Source: Aeromicrobium senzhongii (lineage in GTDB: Bacteria; Actinomycetota; Actinomycetes; Propionibacteriales; Nocardioidaceae). From it: a stretch of DNA of 64,000 bases. The translations under genes were made by a program, and so were the position numbers. This document shows positions 35,311-44,024 of the stretch, piece after piece. How positions within the stretch are numbered: the stretch's first letter is position 1; each line of letters starts with the position of its first letter. The notes under the pieces were generated by a model. It worked only from the letters and a program-made list of their open reading frames with translations. It was not told where the DNA came from and searched no databases. The stretch spans positions 806,001-870,000 of the forward strand of contig NZ_CP060587.1 in NCBI RefSeq assembly GCF_014334735.1, in the 5' to 3' direction.

Positions 35311-35616
35311 TCAGAGGATCCAGAAGAACGCGGCCACCGTCGGGACCAGCAGCACCAGCAGGAACGGCAGCGAGCGCCAGGTGAAGACCGGCTTGTCGAG
35401 GATCACCCGGGTCACCCCGAAGATGATGAACGCCAACGGCACCGACACGACGAGCAGGATGATCTGGTCGCCCCGCCGGTCCGAGCCCAGCGCGTAGGCC
35501 CCGCCCAGGGTGCCGAACAGACCGTGGATCGCCGTGACGACCCAGGTGATCGCCAGGATCCGGCGCCGGACGAGGTTGAGCGACTCCTCCGAGGAGTCCG
35601 GGAGGCGGGAGGTCAT
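35311..35616 (-). CDS. Small membrane protein, 101 aa
   Basis: A hypothetical protein with three hydrophobic segments (about 21-43, 50-71, 80-100) and a charged N-terminus (PDSSEESLNLVRRR). No family recognised. The start ATG overlaps the stop of the MarR gene (ATGA), so it is cotranscribed and perhaps controlled by that regulator; small membrane proteins in MarR operons are sometimes efflux helpers, which is only a suggestion. Its stop lies 4 bases from the convergent nhaA stop. Confidence 0.75.
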   Translation of the reverse strand: MTSRLPDSSEESLNLVRRRILAITWVVTAIHGLFGTLGGAYALGSDRRGDQIILLVVSVPLAFIIFGVTRVILDKPVFTWRSLPFLLVLLVPTVAAFFWIL

Positions 35617-36071
35617 GCCGTGGTCCTTTCCTGGGCGCGGTCGGCCCGGTCGATCAGTTCGCGCAGCCACCGGTTGACCTGCTCCAGCTCGGCGACGTCC
35701 ATGTCGAAGCGCTCGAGCATCGTGGTCGGCACGGCAAGGGCCTGCTCGCGCAGCGCCCGTCCCTGGGCGGTGACGGTCAGGGAGAACGCCCGGTCGTCGT
35801 CGGGGCGGCGGTCGCGACGCACCAGCCCGGCCGCCTCGAGTCGCTTCACGAGGGGGGAGACGGTGGCCGGCTCGAGCCGCAGCACGTCGCTGAGGCCGCG
35901 CAGGGTCAGGCCGTCGGACTCCCACAGGGCCAGCATCACGAGGTACTGCGGATGCGTGAGCCCCAGCGGCTCGAGGACGTCGCGGTAGCTCCCGATCACG
36001 GTGCGCGAGGCGACCGAGAGGGCGAAGCACACCTGCTCGTCCAGCGAGAGGGGATTGCGGGACTCGCTCAT
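35613..36071 (-). CDS. MarR-family transcriptional regulator
   Basis: A 152-residue winged-helix repressor. Core motif: LTHPQYLVMLALWESDGLTLRGLSDVLRLEPATVSPLVKRLEAAGLVRRDRRPDDDRAFSLTVTAQG (about 38-105), with the wing RRPDDDRA. One Cys near the N-terminus (VCFALSVASR) is in the place used by OhrR-type thiol sensors, so oxidant sensing is possible. ATG 36071 has TACACT 6 bases upstream, overlapped by an inverted repeat that should be its operator. Coupled to the small membrane protein. Confidence 0.92.
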   Translation of the reverse strand: MSESRNPLSLDEQVCFALSVASRTVIGSYRDVLEPLGLTHPQYLVMLALWESDGLTLRGLSDVLRLEPATVSPLVKRLEAAGLVRRDRRPDDDRAFSLTVTAQGRALREQALAVPTTMLERFDMDVAELEQVNRWLRELIDRADRAQERTTA

Positions 36072-36077
36072 GTCATC

Positions 36078-36095
36078 AGTGTACGAACTGTTCGT
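36078..36095. promoter_or_regulatory. MarR operator and promoter
   Basis: ACGAAC-T-GTTCGT (36083-36095), a perfect inverted repeat, touches the minus-strand -10 TACACT (36078-36083), which is 6 bases before the MarR start. Confidence 0.7.
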
Positions 36096-36146
36096 GTGCT
36101 CACGACATGGGGTGCATCCTGTGCGATCGCGTCGTAGGTTGACTCC

Positions 36147-36389
36147 ATGGCCTTCCGCCACCGCCGCAAGTACGACGATTCCGTGCCGCGCGCCCTCCAT
36201 GCCGCCCGCGAGGCGTACGACTCCGCCACCGCCGAGTACGAGCGCGCCATCGCGCGGGCTCGCGGCGAGTGGGCCGCCGCGCTGGCCGCCGCGATCGAGG
36301 CGGGGATGTCCTACCAGGAGATCGCCGACGAGGTCGGTGTCTCGCACACGAGCATCAGTCGCGCGATCAAGCAGTACGGCGCCAGCTGA
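36147..36389 (+). CDS. Small helix-turn-helix protein, 80 aa
   Basis: A basic, mostly helical protein. Residues about 15-45 form an Ala/Arg/Glu-rich coil; the C-terminal half EAGMSYQEIADEVGVSHTSISRAIKQYG is a clear HTH of the kind found in sigma-70 region 4-like or resolvase-like domains. Divergent from the MarR gene with its own leaderless box (TAGGTT, 36135-36140, 6 bases before the ATG). Small DNA-binding proteins of this type are common in actinobacteria with unknown targets. Confidence 0.8.
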   Translation: MAFRHRRKYDDSVPRALHAAREAYDSATAEYERAIARARGEWAAALAAAIEAGMSYQEIADEVGVSHTSISRAIKQYGAS

Positions 36390-36399
36390 CGCCCCGGCC

Positions 36400-36666
36400 A
36401 TGAGGCGAGTTCACGTGGTGGTGCGCGGGCTGGTCCAGGGAGTGGGGTACCGCTGGTCGACGCGGATCGCCGCGGAGCAGGCCGGCGTCTCGGGCTGGGT
36501 GCGCAATCGTGCTGACGGCTCCGTCGAGGCCGAGTTGGAGGGAGAGCCGGCGCAGGTCGACGCCGTGCTCGCCTGGATGGCCGAGGGGCCGCCGGGCGGT
36601 CAGGTCGAGTCCGTGGACGTCCGCGACCTCGCGACGACCGAGAGTCACGGATTCACCGTCCGCTGA
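36400..36666 (+). CDS. acyP: Acylphosphatase
   Basis: An 88-residue enzyme hydrolysing carboxyl-phosphate bonds such as acetyl phosphate. Both catalytic residues are seen: R18 in VRGLVQGVGYRWS and N36 in GWVRNRADGSVEAELEG. Length and motif are standard for the single-domain enzyme. It starts 10 bases after the small HTH gene in the same direction and probably shares its transcript. Ended by a strong terminator. Confidence 0.94.
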   Translation: MRRVHVVVRGLVQGVGYRWSTRIAAEQAGVSGWVRNRADGSVEAELEGEPAQVDAVLAWMAEGPPGGQVESVDVRDLATTESHGFTVR

Positions 36667-36668
36667 GA

Positions 36669-36706
36669 AACGAGAAAGGCCCCGGCGAACCGGGGCCTTT
36701 CTCGTT
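36669..36706. terminator. Bidirectional terminator with 17-bp stem
   Basis: Bases 36669-36685 and 36690-36706 are perfect complements around CGAA. On the minus strand it directly abuts tRNA-Lys; its last base would be the A of an encoded CCA. Confidence 0.9.
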
Positions 36707-36708
36707 GG

Positions 36709-36781
36709 TACACCCCCTCGGACTCGAACCGAGAACCCATTGATTAAGAGTCAATTGCTCTGCCAATTGAGCTAGGGGTGC
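36709..36781 (-). tRNA. tRNA-Lys (anticodon CTT)
   Basis: Standard cloverleaf of 73 bases on the minus strand: acceptor GCACCCC/GGGGTGT, D arm TAGCTCAATTGGCAGAGC, anticodon stem TTGA-CTCTTAA-TCAA with anticodon CTT, T arm CTCGGTTCGAGTCCGAG. CCA appears encoded at 36708-36706, touching the terminator stem. Confidence 0.95.
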
Positions 36782-36846
36782 TCACGCGCTGCGCGATCAC
36801 CAACACTACCGCATACCCTCCGCGGGGGTGAAATCCGGCCCCCTCG

Positions 36847-38361
36847 CTACGCCGATTCCAGCACGGCGCGGGCCGCGTTGTGGCCGCCGATCCCGCTGAC
36901 GGCACCGCCACGGCGGGCGCCACTGCCGCACAGCAGGACCCGGGGGTGCGCGGTGGCGACGCCCCAGCGATCCGCCGGGGTGCGCGGATGCTCCCCCTCC
37001 TCGAGCCACGGCCAGGCCAGGTCGCCGTGGAAGATGTGCCCGCCGGGCATCCACAGCTCGCGCTCGATCTCCGACGGCGTCTTGGCCTCGAGCCCCAGGA
37101 TGAGCGGCTCGATCGGCTCGGCCAGGTGTGCATCCAGGGCGGCCAGGACTCGGGCCACGGCCGCGTCCTTGGCGCCCGGCGCGTCCAGGACCCCGGGCGG
37201 CGTGTGGAGGCCGAAGTAGGTGAGGGTCTGGGCCTCGGAGTCGCGCAACTCCGGGCCGAGGATCGATCGGTCGGTCAGGGTGTGGCAGTAGAACTCCCCG
37301 GTCGCCGGGGGCAGGTCGCCGGACGCGGCGGTCGCCCAGGCCAGCTGCAGCTGGTCGAACGACTCGTCGAGGTGGAAGGTCCCCGCGAACGCCACGCGGG
37401 GATCGACGCCCGACGCCAGGCGCGGCAACCGCGAGAGCAGCACGTTGAGCTTGAGCTGGGCTCCCGCCGGCTTGGCGGCGGGGGTGCGGCCCAGGAGGCG
37501 TTGCAGGACGTACGGTGCGGCACCGAACAGGACCCGGTCGGCGCGCTCGACGAAGCCGTCTCCGGCGATCGTGACGTCCACGTCGCTGACGTCGATCCCG
37601 TCGACCTCGGAGTTGAGCCGGATCGTCGCCCCGGCCTCGGTGGCGACGCGTGCCAGCTCGCTCGTGACGGCGCCCATGCCACCGACCGGCACGCGCCACT
37701 CGCCGGTCCCGTTGCCGATGAGGTGGTAGAGGAAGCAGCGGTTCTGCACGAGCGTGAGGTCGTCCAGCGAGGCGAACGTGCCGATCAGCGCGTCGGTGGC
37801 GACGACGCCGCGCACGATGTCGTCGCTGAAGCGGCGACGCAACGCGGTCCCGAGCGGCTGTTCGACCACATCGGTCCAGATCGCCATCGGCACCCGGTCG
37901 CGCACGTCGCCGATGTGGGGCAGCGGCTCCAGCAGAGTCGGCGCGAGGGCCCCGGCCAGCGTGCCCACCTCGTCGTAGAAGGAGCTCCAGGCGTCGAACG
38001 CGCGGTCGTCGCCGGTCAGCTCGGCGAAGCTCTGCCGGGTCGCCTCGCCGGCGTCGGTCTCGACGAGGAGTCCACCGGCGCGACCGTCGCGTCTCCACGG
38101 GGTGAACGACGCCGTGTCGCGCGAGCGGAGCTCGAGGTCCAGCCCCAGCTCGTCGATCAGGGCCTGGGGGAACAGGCTGACGAGGTAGGAGAACCGTGAG
38201 AGGCGCGCGTCGTACCCGTCGAACGCCGGCGCGCTGACGGCAGCGCCGCCGACGCGATCGAGGCGCTCCAGCACCAGCACCTCGTGGCCCGCGCGGGCCA
38301 ACAGTGCGGCGGCGACGAGCCCGTTGTGTCCAGCTCCGACGATGACGACGCGTTCGGCCAT
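36847..38361 (-). CDS. Phytoene-desaturase-like FAD-dependent oxidoreductase
   Basis: A 504-residue flavoprotein of the CrtI/PYROXD2-like group. The N-terminal dinucleotide fold is VVIVGAGHNGLVAAALLARAGHEVLVLERLDRVGGAA, with GAGHNG at 9-14, and the C-terminal FAD contact is GSGARRGGAVSGIGGHNAARAVL. Members isomerise or desaturate lipid-like compounds; the substrate is unknown and no carotenoid genes are near. TACGCT (38368-38373) lies 6 bases before the ATG, leaderless in style. Divergent from glpK across 42 bases. Confidence 0.88.
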   Translation of the reverse strand: MAERVVIVGAGHNGLVAAALLARAGHEVLVLERLDRVGGAAVSAPAFDGYDARLSRFSYLVSLFPQALIDELGLDLELRSRDTASFTPWRRDGRAGGLLVETDAGEATRQSFAELTGDDRAFDAWSSFYDEVGTLAGALAPTLLEPLPHIGDVRDRVPMAIWTDVVEQPLGTALRRRFSDDIVRGVVATDALIGTFASLDDLTLVQNRCFLYHLIGNGTGEWRVPVGGMGAVTSELARVATEAGATIRLNSEVDGIDVSDVDVTIAGDGFVERADRVLFGAAPYVLQRLLGRTPAAKPAGAQLKLNVLLSRLPRLASGVDPRVAFAGTFHLDESFDQLQLAWATAASGDLPPATGEFYCHTLTDRSILGPELRDSEAQTLTYFGLHTPPGVLDAPGAKDAAVARVLAALDAHLAEPIEPLILGLEAKTPSEIERELWMPGGHIFHGDLAWPWLEEGEHPRTPADRWGVATAHPRVLLCGSGARRGGAVSGIGGHNAARAVLESA

Positions 38362-38367
38362 GGCACG

Positions 38368-38396
38368 AGCGTATGACGCCGCGGGTCTTCTAGGGT
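38368..38396. promoter_or_regulatory. Back-to-back leaderless promoters for the flavoprotein gene and glpK
   Basis: Minus-strand TACGCT (38368-38373) is 6 bases from the flavoprotein ATG; plus-strand TAGGGT (38391-38396) is 7 bases from glpK ATG 38404. Only 17 bases separate the two -10 boxes, so polymerases must compete. Confidence 0.5.
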
Positions 38397-38403
38397 GAGG
38401 CCC

Positions 38404-39912
38404 ATGTCACAGCAGTACGTCGGTGCGATCGACCAAGGCACGACCAGTACGCGGTTCATGGTGTTCGACCATGGCGGGGACGAGGTCGGCCGGCACCAGG
38501 TCGAGCACGAGCAGATCCTGCCGCAGGCCGGGTGGGTCGAGCACGACGCCGCGGAGATCTGGGCGAACACCCGCACGGTCGTCGAGAAGGGCCTGGAGGC
38601 CGCCGGCATCGCCGCGACGGACCTGGCTGCCGTCGGCATCACCAACCAGCGCGAGACCACCGTGGTCTGGGATCGTCGCACGGGCGAGCCGTACGGCCAC
38701 GCGATCGTGTGGCAGGACACCCGCACCGCCGCTCTCGCGCGGACCATCGAGGAGGACGGCCGCGGCGCGATCGTCCACGCGAAGTCGGGCCTGCCGCCCG
38801 CCGCGTACTTCGCCGGCGGGAAGCTGCACTGGATCCTCGAGAACGTCGACGGGGTCCGCGCCGACGCCGAGGCGGGGCACGCCCTGTTCGGCACGATCGA
38901 CACCTGGCTGATCTGGAACCTCACCGGTGGGCCGGACGGCGGCGTCCACGTCACCGACGTCACGAACGCCAGCCGCACGATGCTGATGGACATCGAGGCC
39001 CTGCAGTGGGACGACGAGCTGCTCGAGATCTTCGAGATCCCGCGGCAGATGCTGCCCGAGATCACGTCCTCCTCGCAGGAGTTCGGCCGCACGCGCGCCG
39101 ATGGTCCCTTCGGGACCGAGGTGGTCCTCGCGGGCAATCTCGGCGACCAGCACGCCGCGCTGGTCGGTCAGGCCTGCTTCGAGCCCGGGATGCTCAAGAA
39201 CACGTACGGCACGGGCAACTTCCTCGTGCTCAACACCGGCACCGAGATCGTCCGCTCCGAGCGAGGTCTGCTGACCACGGTGGCCTACCGCTTCGGGGAC
39301 GCGCCGCCCGTCTACGCCCTCGAGGGCTCGATCGCGGTCACCGGGTCGGCGATCCAGTGGCTGCGCGACCAGTTGAAGGTGTTCGCCGAGGCGGCCGACT
39401 CCGAGGCGCTCGCCGAGACCGTCGACGACAACGGCGGGGTCTACTTCGTGCCGGCGTTCAGCGGTCTGTTCGCGCCGTACTGGCGTCCGGACGCGCGTGG
39501 GGTGATCGTCGGCCTCTCGCGCTTCAACACGGTCGCGCACGTGGCGCGCGCCGCGCTCGAGGCGATCTGTTACCAGAGCAAGGACGTCGTCGACGTCATG
39601 GTCGCGGACTCCGGCATCGAGCTCGAGGTGCTGCGGGTCGACGGCGGCATCACCGCCAACGAGCTGTGCATGCAGATCCAGGCCGACATCCTCGACATCG
39701 AGGTCAGCCGCCCGGTCGTCGCCGAGACCACGGCGCTCGGCGCGGCCTACGCGGCCGGGCTGGCCGTCGGGTTCTGGACCGGCACCGACGAGCTGGTCGC
39801 CAACTGGTCGGAGTCGAAACGGTGGACCTCCCAGTGGACCGACGAGGACCGTGAAGCCGGATATCACCAGTGGAAGAAGGCCGTGGAGCGCACGCTCGGG
39901 TGGGTCGAGTGA
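38404..39912 (+). CDS. glpK: Glycerol kinase
   Basis: Cytoplasmic FGGY-family kinase making sn-glycerol 3-phosphate from glycerol and ATP. The 502 residues are full length: [18 protein letters not shown] at the phosphate-1 loop, [16 protein letters not shown] with the substrate Arg-Glu, [11 protein letters not shown], and the second FGGY signature region [28 protein letters not shown] 38404 follows a TAGGGT box by 7 bases. The esterase gene overlaps its stop (GTGA), and glpD lies just beyond, giving a glycerol unit; the flavoprotein gene is divergent. Confidence 0.96.
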   Translation: MSQQYVGAIDQGTTSTRFMVFDHGGDEVGRHQVEHEQILPQAGWVEHDAAEIWANTRTVVEKGLEAAGIAATDLAAVGITNQRETTVVWDRRTGEPYGHAIVWQDTRTAALARTIEEDGRGAIVHAKSGLPPAAYFAGGKLHWILENVDGVRADAEAGHALFGTIDTWLIWNLTGGPDGGVHVTDVTNASRTMLMDIEALQWDDELLEIFEIPRQMLPEITSSSQEFGRTRADGPFGTEVVLAGNLGDQHAALVGQACFEPGMLKNTYGTGNFLVLNTGTEIVRSERGLLTTVAYRFGDAPPVYALEGSIAVTGSAIQWLRDQLKVFAEAADSEALAETVDDNGGVYFVPAFSGLFAPYWRPDARGVIVGLSRFNTVAHVARAALEAICYQSKDVVDVMVADSGIELEVLRVDGGITANELCMQIQADILDIEVSRPVVAETTALGAAYAAGLAVGFWTGTDELVANWSESKRWTSQWTDEDREAGYHQWKKAVERTLGWVE

Positions 39913-40967
39913 GCGCCGGGACCCGCGCCGGCCTGTCGGCCGCGCTGCAGGCCGAGCGGGCCGTGATCCGCGGCTTCGCCCGGCTGCCCGAGTCCGTCGT
40001 CGCCCGCCTCGGCCGTCATGCGCCGGTGAACCGCGACGGTGAGCAGCTCGCTCCCGAGATCGCCGTGGCCCTGCGCGTCATGAACCGCATCCCCGGCAGC
40101 GACTTCACCCAGTACCCCGTCGAGCAGGCGCGCCGCATGCTCACCGACGAGGCGCTCGTGTTCGCCGACGTCTTCGAGGACTTCGCGGTCGAGGAGGACC
40201 TCGTGATCCCCGGACCGGCCGGCCCTATCCCCGCCACCCGCTACCGCGCCACGACGGAGTCGAAGGGCCTGGTCGTGTACTTCCACGGCGGGGGATGGGT
40301 CCTGGGCAGCCGGGTCAGCACCGATTCGGCCGTGCGCTTCCTGGCTCGCGAGGCCGGGGTCGACATCCTCTCGGTGGACTACCGGTTGGCGCCCGAGCAC
40401 CCGTTCCCGGCGGCGGTCGAGGACGCGGCCGCCGCGTGGGACTTCGCGGTCGACCACGCGCCCGGGTGGGGCGTCGACCCGACCCGCATCGTCGTGGCCG
40501 GCGACAGCGCCGGCGGCAACCTGGCGGCCGTGCTGGCGCACCACCTGCGGGGCCGCGACGTCGTGCCGGTCCTGCAACTCCTGCTCTTCCCCGTGACGGA
40601 CCTGTCGACGAAGCACCCCTCCTACGCCGAGTTCCGCGAGGGCTTCTTCCTCACCGAGCAGCACATGGACTGGTACGCCGAGCGGTACCTGGCCGACCCG
40701 GCCGATGCCCTCGATCCGCGCGCGTCCCCGCTGCTCGCCGAGGACCTCACCGGCCTGCCGCCGGCCTACGTCGCGGTCGCCGGGTTCGACCCCTTGCGCG
40801 ACGAGGGCATCGCCTATGCCAGGCGCCTGGAGGAGGCGGGCGTGCCCACCACGCTGGCCCGCGAGGGATCGCTGATCCACGCCTTCATCAACATCACCGG
40901 TGTCAGCCGGACGGCCAGGGAGGCGACGATCCGCATCGCCCGGGCGATCGAGGCGTCGATGGCCTGA
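39909..40967 (+). CDS. Alpha/beta hydrolase, hormone-sensitive-lipase family
   Basis: A 352-residue esterase/lipase. The oxyanion motif HGGGW is at 126-130, the nucleophile elbow GDSAGG puts Ser at 200, and Asp294 ([10 protein letters not shown]) and His324 (SLIHAF) complete the triad, all standard for the HSL/group IV family. No signal peptide, so it acts in the cytoplasm. The GTG start overlaps the glpK stop by 4 bases. Sitting between glpK and glpD, it may release glycerol from acylglycerols for the kinase; that is inference from position. Confidence 0.92.
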   Translation: MSAGTRAGLSAALQAERAVIRGFARLPESVVARLGRHAPVNRDGEQLAPEIAVALRVMNRIPGSDFTQYPVEQARRMLTDEALVFADVFEDFAVEEDLVIPGPAGPIPATRYRATTESKGLVVYFHGGGWVLGSRVSTDSAVRFLAREAGVDILSVDYRLAPEHPFPAAVEDAAAAWDFAVDHAPGWGVDPTRIVVAGDSAGGNLAAVLAHHLRGRDVVPVLQLLLFPVTDLSTKHPSYAEFREGFFLTEQHMDWYAERYLADPADALDPRASPLLAEDLTGLPPAYVAVAGFDPLRDEGIAYARRLEEAGVPTTLAREGSLIHAFINITGVSRTAREATIRIARAIEASMA

Positions 40968-40986
40968 GGCTGGTTGACTGGTGGGC

Positions 40987-42714
40987 ATGCGACCGGTTGC
41001 CCTGTCTCCGACCCACCGCGAGGACGCCCTGGACGCACTGGGCGCCACGCACCTCGACGTCCTCGTCATCGGCGGTGGTGTCGTCGGCGGGGGTGCGGCC
41101 CTCGACGCCGCGACGCGCGGACTGACGGTCGGTCTGGTCGAGGCGCGCGACTTCGCGTCCGGCACCTCCAGCCGGTCGAGCAAGCTGATCCACGGCGGCC
41201 TGCGCTACCTCGAGATGCTCGACTTCCGGCTCGTGGCCGAGGCGCTGGGGGAGCGCAGCCTGCTCATCGACAAGCTGGCGCCGCACCTGGTCAAGCCCGT
41301 GCCGTTCCTCTACCCCCTGACGCACCGGGTGTGGGAGCGGTTCTACGCCGGCTCCGGCGTCGCCCTCTACGACTCGATGGCGCTGCTGTCGGGCCGCTCG
41401 CGCGGCGTGCCGCGCCACCGGCACCTCACTCGCACCGGCGCGCGCCGCATGATGCCGGCGCTGCGCAAGGACGCCCTGGTCGGCGCGCTGCACTACTACG
41501 ACGGCCAGGTCGACGACGCCCGTCACACCATGTTCCTGTCGCGCACAGCCGCCGCCTACGGTGCCCACGTCGCCAGCCGCACCCGCGTGATCGACCTGCT
41601 GCGCGAGGGCGGCCGGGTCGTCGGCGCCCGCGTCAAGGACCTCGAGAGCGGCCGCGAGATCGACGTCCGTGCCCGCCAGGTGGTCAACGCGACCGGCGTC
41701 TGGACCGACGAGACGCAGTCGTTCGCGGGGGAGCGCGGCCAGTTCAACGTGCGGGCCAGCAAGGGCATCCACCTCGTCGTTCCCCGCGACCGCATCCGCG
41801 GCGAGTCCGGGCTGATCCTGCGCACCGAGAAGTCGGTGCTGTTCGTCATCCCGTGGGGCCGGCACTGGATCATCGGCACGACCGACACGGACTGGTCGCT
41901 GAGCAAGGACCATCCGGCCGCCAGTGCGAAGGACATCGAGTACCTGCTCGAGCACGTCAACCAGGTGCTCGTGGAGCCGCTCGTGCCCGAGGACGTCGAG
42001 GGCGTGTTCGCCGGGCTGCGGCCGTTGCTGGCCGGCGAGTCCGAGGCCACGAGCAAGCTCTCGCGCGAGCACGCCGTCTCCACCTCGGTCCCGGGGCTCG
42101 TCGTCATCGCCGGCGGCAAGTACACGACGTACCGGATCATGGCCAAGGACGCCATCGACGCCGCGGTGCAGCAGATGAGCTCGCTGCTCGACCGGCGGGT
42201 GCCGGCCTGCGTCACCGACGACATCCCCCTGCTGGGCGCCGACGGCTACGCGGCGCTGTGGAACCGCCGGCAGGCCCTCGCCGAGGCGCACGGGCTGGGC
42301 GTGGGACGGATCGAGCACCTGCTGAACCGGTTCGGCACGTTGGCCACCGAGGTGCTCGAGCTCATCGCCGAGCGTCCCGACCTGGCCGAGCCCCTCGGCG
42401 GCGCCGACGACTACCTGCGCGCCGAGGTCGTCTACGGCGTCACCCATGAGGGGGCGCGGCACCTCGACGACATCCTGGCTCGCCGGACGCGCATCTCGAT
42501 CGAGACCTTCCACCGAGGCACGGAGTGCGCGGAGGAGGTGGCCGCTCTCATGGCCGAGGCCCTGGACTGGTCCGACGCCCACCGCGAGCGCGAGGTCGAC
42601 CACTACCTCAAGCGGGTCGAGGCCGAGCTCGAGAGCCAGACGATGCCCGACGACGAGACGGCCGACGCGGCGCGCATGGGCGCGCCCGACGTCGTGCCGG
42701 TCGGCCACCTGTGA
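40987..42714 (+). CDS. glpD: Glycerol-3-phosphate dehydrogenase, FAD-dependent
   Basis: Membrane-associated flavoenzyme oxidising glycerol 3-phosphate to dihydroxyacetone phosphate and feeding quinone. In 575 residues: FAD-binding GGGVVGGGAALDAATRG (29-45), substrate region SRSSKLIHGGLRYLEM, WGRHWIIGTTDTDW and GGKYTTYR, plus the C-terminal helical DAO_C domain. ATG 40987 chosen; an in-frame GTG two codons earlier is possible. Lies 19 bases after the esterase and overlaps the next gene (GTGA). Confidence 0.95.
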   Translation: MRPVALSPTHREDALDALGATHLDVLVIGGGVVGGGAALDAATRGLTVGLVEARDFASGTSSRSSKLIHGGLRYLEMLDFRLVAEALGERSLLIDKLAPHLVKPVPFLYPLTHRVWERFYAGSGVALYDSMALLSGRSRGVPRHRHLTRTGARRMMPALRKDALVGALHYYDGQVDDARHTMFLSRTAAAYGAHVASRTRVIDLLREGGRVVGARVKDLESGREIDVRARQVVNATGVWTDETQSFAGERGQFNVRASKGIHLVVPRDRIRGESGLILRTEKSVLFVIPWGRHWIIGTTDTDWSLSKDHPAASAKDIEYLLEHVNQVLVEPLVPEDVEGVFAGLRPLLAGESEATSKLSREHAVSTSVPGLVVIAGGKYTTYRIMAKDAIDAAVQQMSSLLDRRVPACVTDDIPLLGADGYAALWNRRQALAEAHGLGVGRIEHLLNRFGTLATEVLELIAERPDLAEPLGGADDYLRAEVVYGVTHEGARHLDDILARRTRISIETFHRGTECAEEVAALMAEALDWSDAHREREVDHYLKRVEAELESQTMPDDETADAARMGAPDVVPVGHL

Positions 42715-43265
42715 GCGTCGATCCGTCGCGCGTCCTGGTGGTCGCCGCGACGAAGGTCGAGGCGGCGTACGTGCCCGAGCATCTCGAGGTCGTGCTGACC
42801 GGGATCGGCAAGGTCGAGGCCGCGGCGGTGACGGCCGCCGCGATCGCCCGCTCGCGGCCCGAGCTGGTGCTGAACGTGGGCACCGCGGGCGCTCTGAGGC
42901 CCGGGCTGACCGGGCTGTTCCTGCCGTCGACCGTGGTGAACCACGACTACTCCGCCGACGCGATCCGCGCACTCGGCCACGACGCCGTCGACGAGATCGA
43001 GATCGCGGGCGGTGACGGCACGGTGCTGGCCACCGGCGACCTGTTCGTGACCGACCCCGTCGTGCGTGACGCGCTGGCCGCGCGGGCGCAACTGGTCGAC
43101 ATGGAGGGCTTCGCGGTCGCGCGCGCCTGCCGGCTGGCCGGCGTGCCGTGCCGGCTGGTCAAGATCGTCAGCGACGCCGCGGACGACTCGGCCCTCGAGT
43201 GGGCGGCGGTCGTCGATGCGTGCGCCCGGCTGATCGGACACTGGGTCCGCGACGAGATCGGCTGA
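42711..43265 (+). CDS. Nucleosidase (PNP/UDP phosphorylase superfamily)
   Basis: A 184-residue N-ribosyl hydrolase or phosphorylase of the MTA/SAH nucleosidase-futalosine hydrolase superfamily. VLVVAATKVEAAYVPEHLEVVLTGIGKVEAAAVTAA has the usual glycine loop, LNVGTAGAL the phosphate/ribose part, MEGFAVARAC the ribose-binding Met-Glu, and KIVSDAADDSA the catalytic Asp. It is shorter than typical MtnN (about 230). GTG start overlaps the glpD stop. Its role behind glpD is unexplained; ahcY 5 kb away hints at SAH/MTA recycling but the two are not in one operon. Confidence 0.82.
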   Translation: MSVDPSRVLVVAATKVEAAYVPEHLEVVLTGIGKVEAAAVTAAAIARSRPELVLNVGTAGALRPGLTGLFLPSTVVNHDYSADAIRALGHDAVDEIEIAGGDGTVLATGDLFVTDPVVRDALAARAQLVDMEGFAVARACRLAGVPCRLVKIVSDAADDSALEWAAVVDACARLIGHWVRDEIG

Positions 43266-43814
43266 TTATCCGCGGTGGTGCACGAGGAACAGCAGTGCCG
43301 TCGTCAGGAGCAGACCGCCGGTCAGGAAGCAGACCCGCGCGGGGCTCGAACGTGACTCCTCTGGTGCGGTGAGCGTCACGACCATCGTGCCGAGCGAGAT
43401 CATCACTGCCATCGCGATGTACACCGGCGTGCGATAGAGCCAGGCGTACAGGACGAAGTGCATCGAGGTGATCGCCGCGAAGGTGAACGGCACGAGGCGG
43501 TACTGGTGCCTGACCACGAGGACGATCAGGAGCGGCAGGCCGAGCAGTTGCGAGGTCCCGATCAACACCGAGAGTTGGGTGATCTCGTCGCCCACGGGCC
43601 GGTCGGGGCCGATCGCGCCGATGAGTGCCGAGAGCCCGAGCGCCGCCGGCAGCGCGAACAGTCCCTGGAAGAGCGTCGCGTAGGTCGCCACCTGTTCGGT
43701 GGTCCGACGCCACAGCAGGCCGCAGGCCACCCACGTCACGCCGTAGGCGGTGAGGAAGGCCACGCCGGAGAGGTTCTGCTCGGCGAGCCGTTCGAGGGAG
43801 GTGATCAGGTCCAC
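43266..43814 (-). CDS. Multi-pass membrane protein, about 182 aa
   Basis: A hydrophobic protein with about six membrane segments (for example AFLTAYGVTWVACGLLW, LFALPAALGLSALIGAIG, LLGLPLLIVLVV, YIAMAVMISLGTMVVTL, GGLLLTTALLFLVHH). No family recognised. The frame is open much further upstream, but that part would read through the terminator and tRNA-His and is not credible. GTG 43814 is my choice; GTG 43823 is equally possible. Its stop touches the stop of the nucleosidase gene (convergent, adjacent). Confidence 0.65.
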   Translation of the reverse strand: MDLITSLERLAEQNLSGVAFLTAYGVTWVACGLLWRRTTEQVATYATLFQGLFALPAALGLSALIGAIGPDRPVGDEITQLSVLIGTSQLLGLPLLIVLVVRHQYRLVPFTFAAITSMHFVLYAWLYRTPVYIAMAVMISLGTMVVTLTAPEESRSSPARVCFLTGGLLLTTALLFLVHHRG

Positions 43815-43842
43815 GGGGGCCACTGTGTCATCGCCGAGAATG

Positions 43843-43891
43843 CGACCGAGGCCCGGACCTGCCCGCGAGGGCGAGGTCCGGGCCTCGGTCG
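43843..43891. terminator. Terminator downstream of tRNA-His, 18-bp stem
   Basis: Bases 43843-43860 and 43874-43891 are perfect complements around a 13-base loop. It lies 4 bases beyond the encoded CCA of tRNA-His. Confidence 0.85.
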
Positions 43892-43897
43892 TTCTGG

Positions 43898-43971
43898 GGT
43901 GGATGACGGGACTTGAACCCGCGGCCACCGGCACCACAAGCCGGTGCTCTACCAACTGAGCTACACCCACC
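43898..43971 (-). tRNA. tRNA-His (anticodon GTG)
   Basis: Cloverleaf on the minus strand: acceptor GTGGGTG/CATCCAC with an extra 5' G (G-1, base 43971) facing discriminator C73, the histidine identity mark; D arm TAGCTCAGTTGGTAGAGC; anticodon loop TTGTGGT (GTG); T loop GGGTTCAAGTCC. CCA is encoded at 43897-43895. Confidence 0.95.
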
Positions 43972-44024
43972 ATGTGCGCCTCGCGGCGCAGCGCGACGAG
44001 TCTACCGGACGTCGCAGCCGGGTC

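Noticed and set aside
40978-40986. Start of glpD at GTG 40981
   Set aside because: Possible, but ATG 40987 is the better codon and neither has a ribosome site; the difference is two residues.
43815-43973. N-terminal extension of the membrane protein at 43266-43814 starting MVGVAQLVEHR
   Set aside because: This segment is a translation of tRNA-His and its terminator; such peptides are well-known artefacts. The start was moved to 43814.
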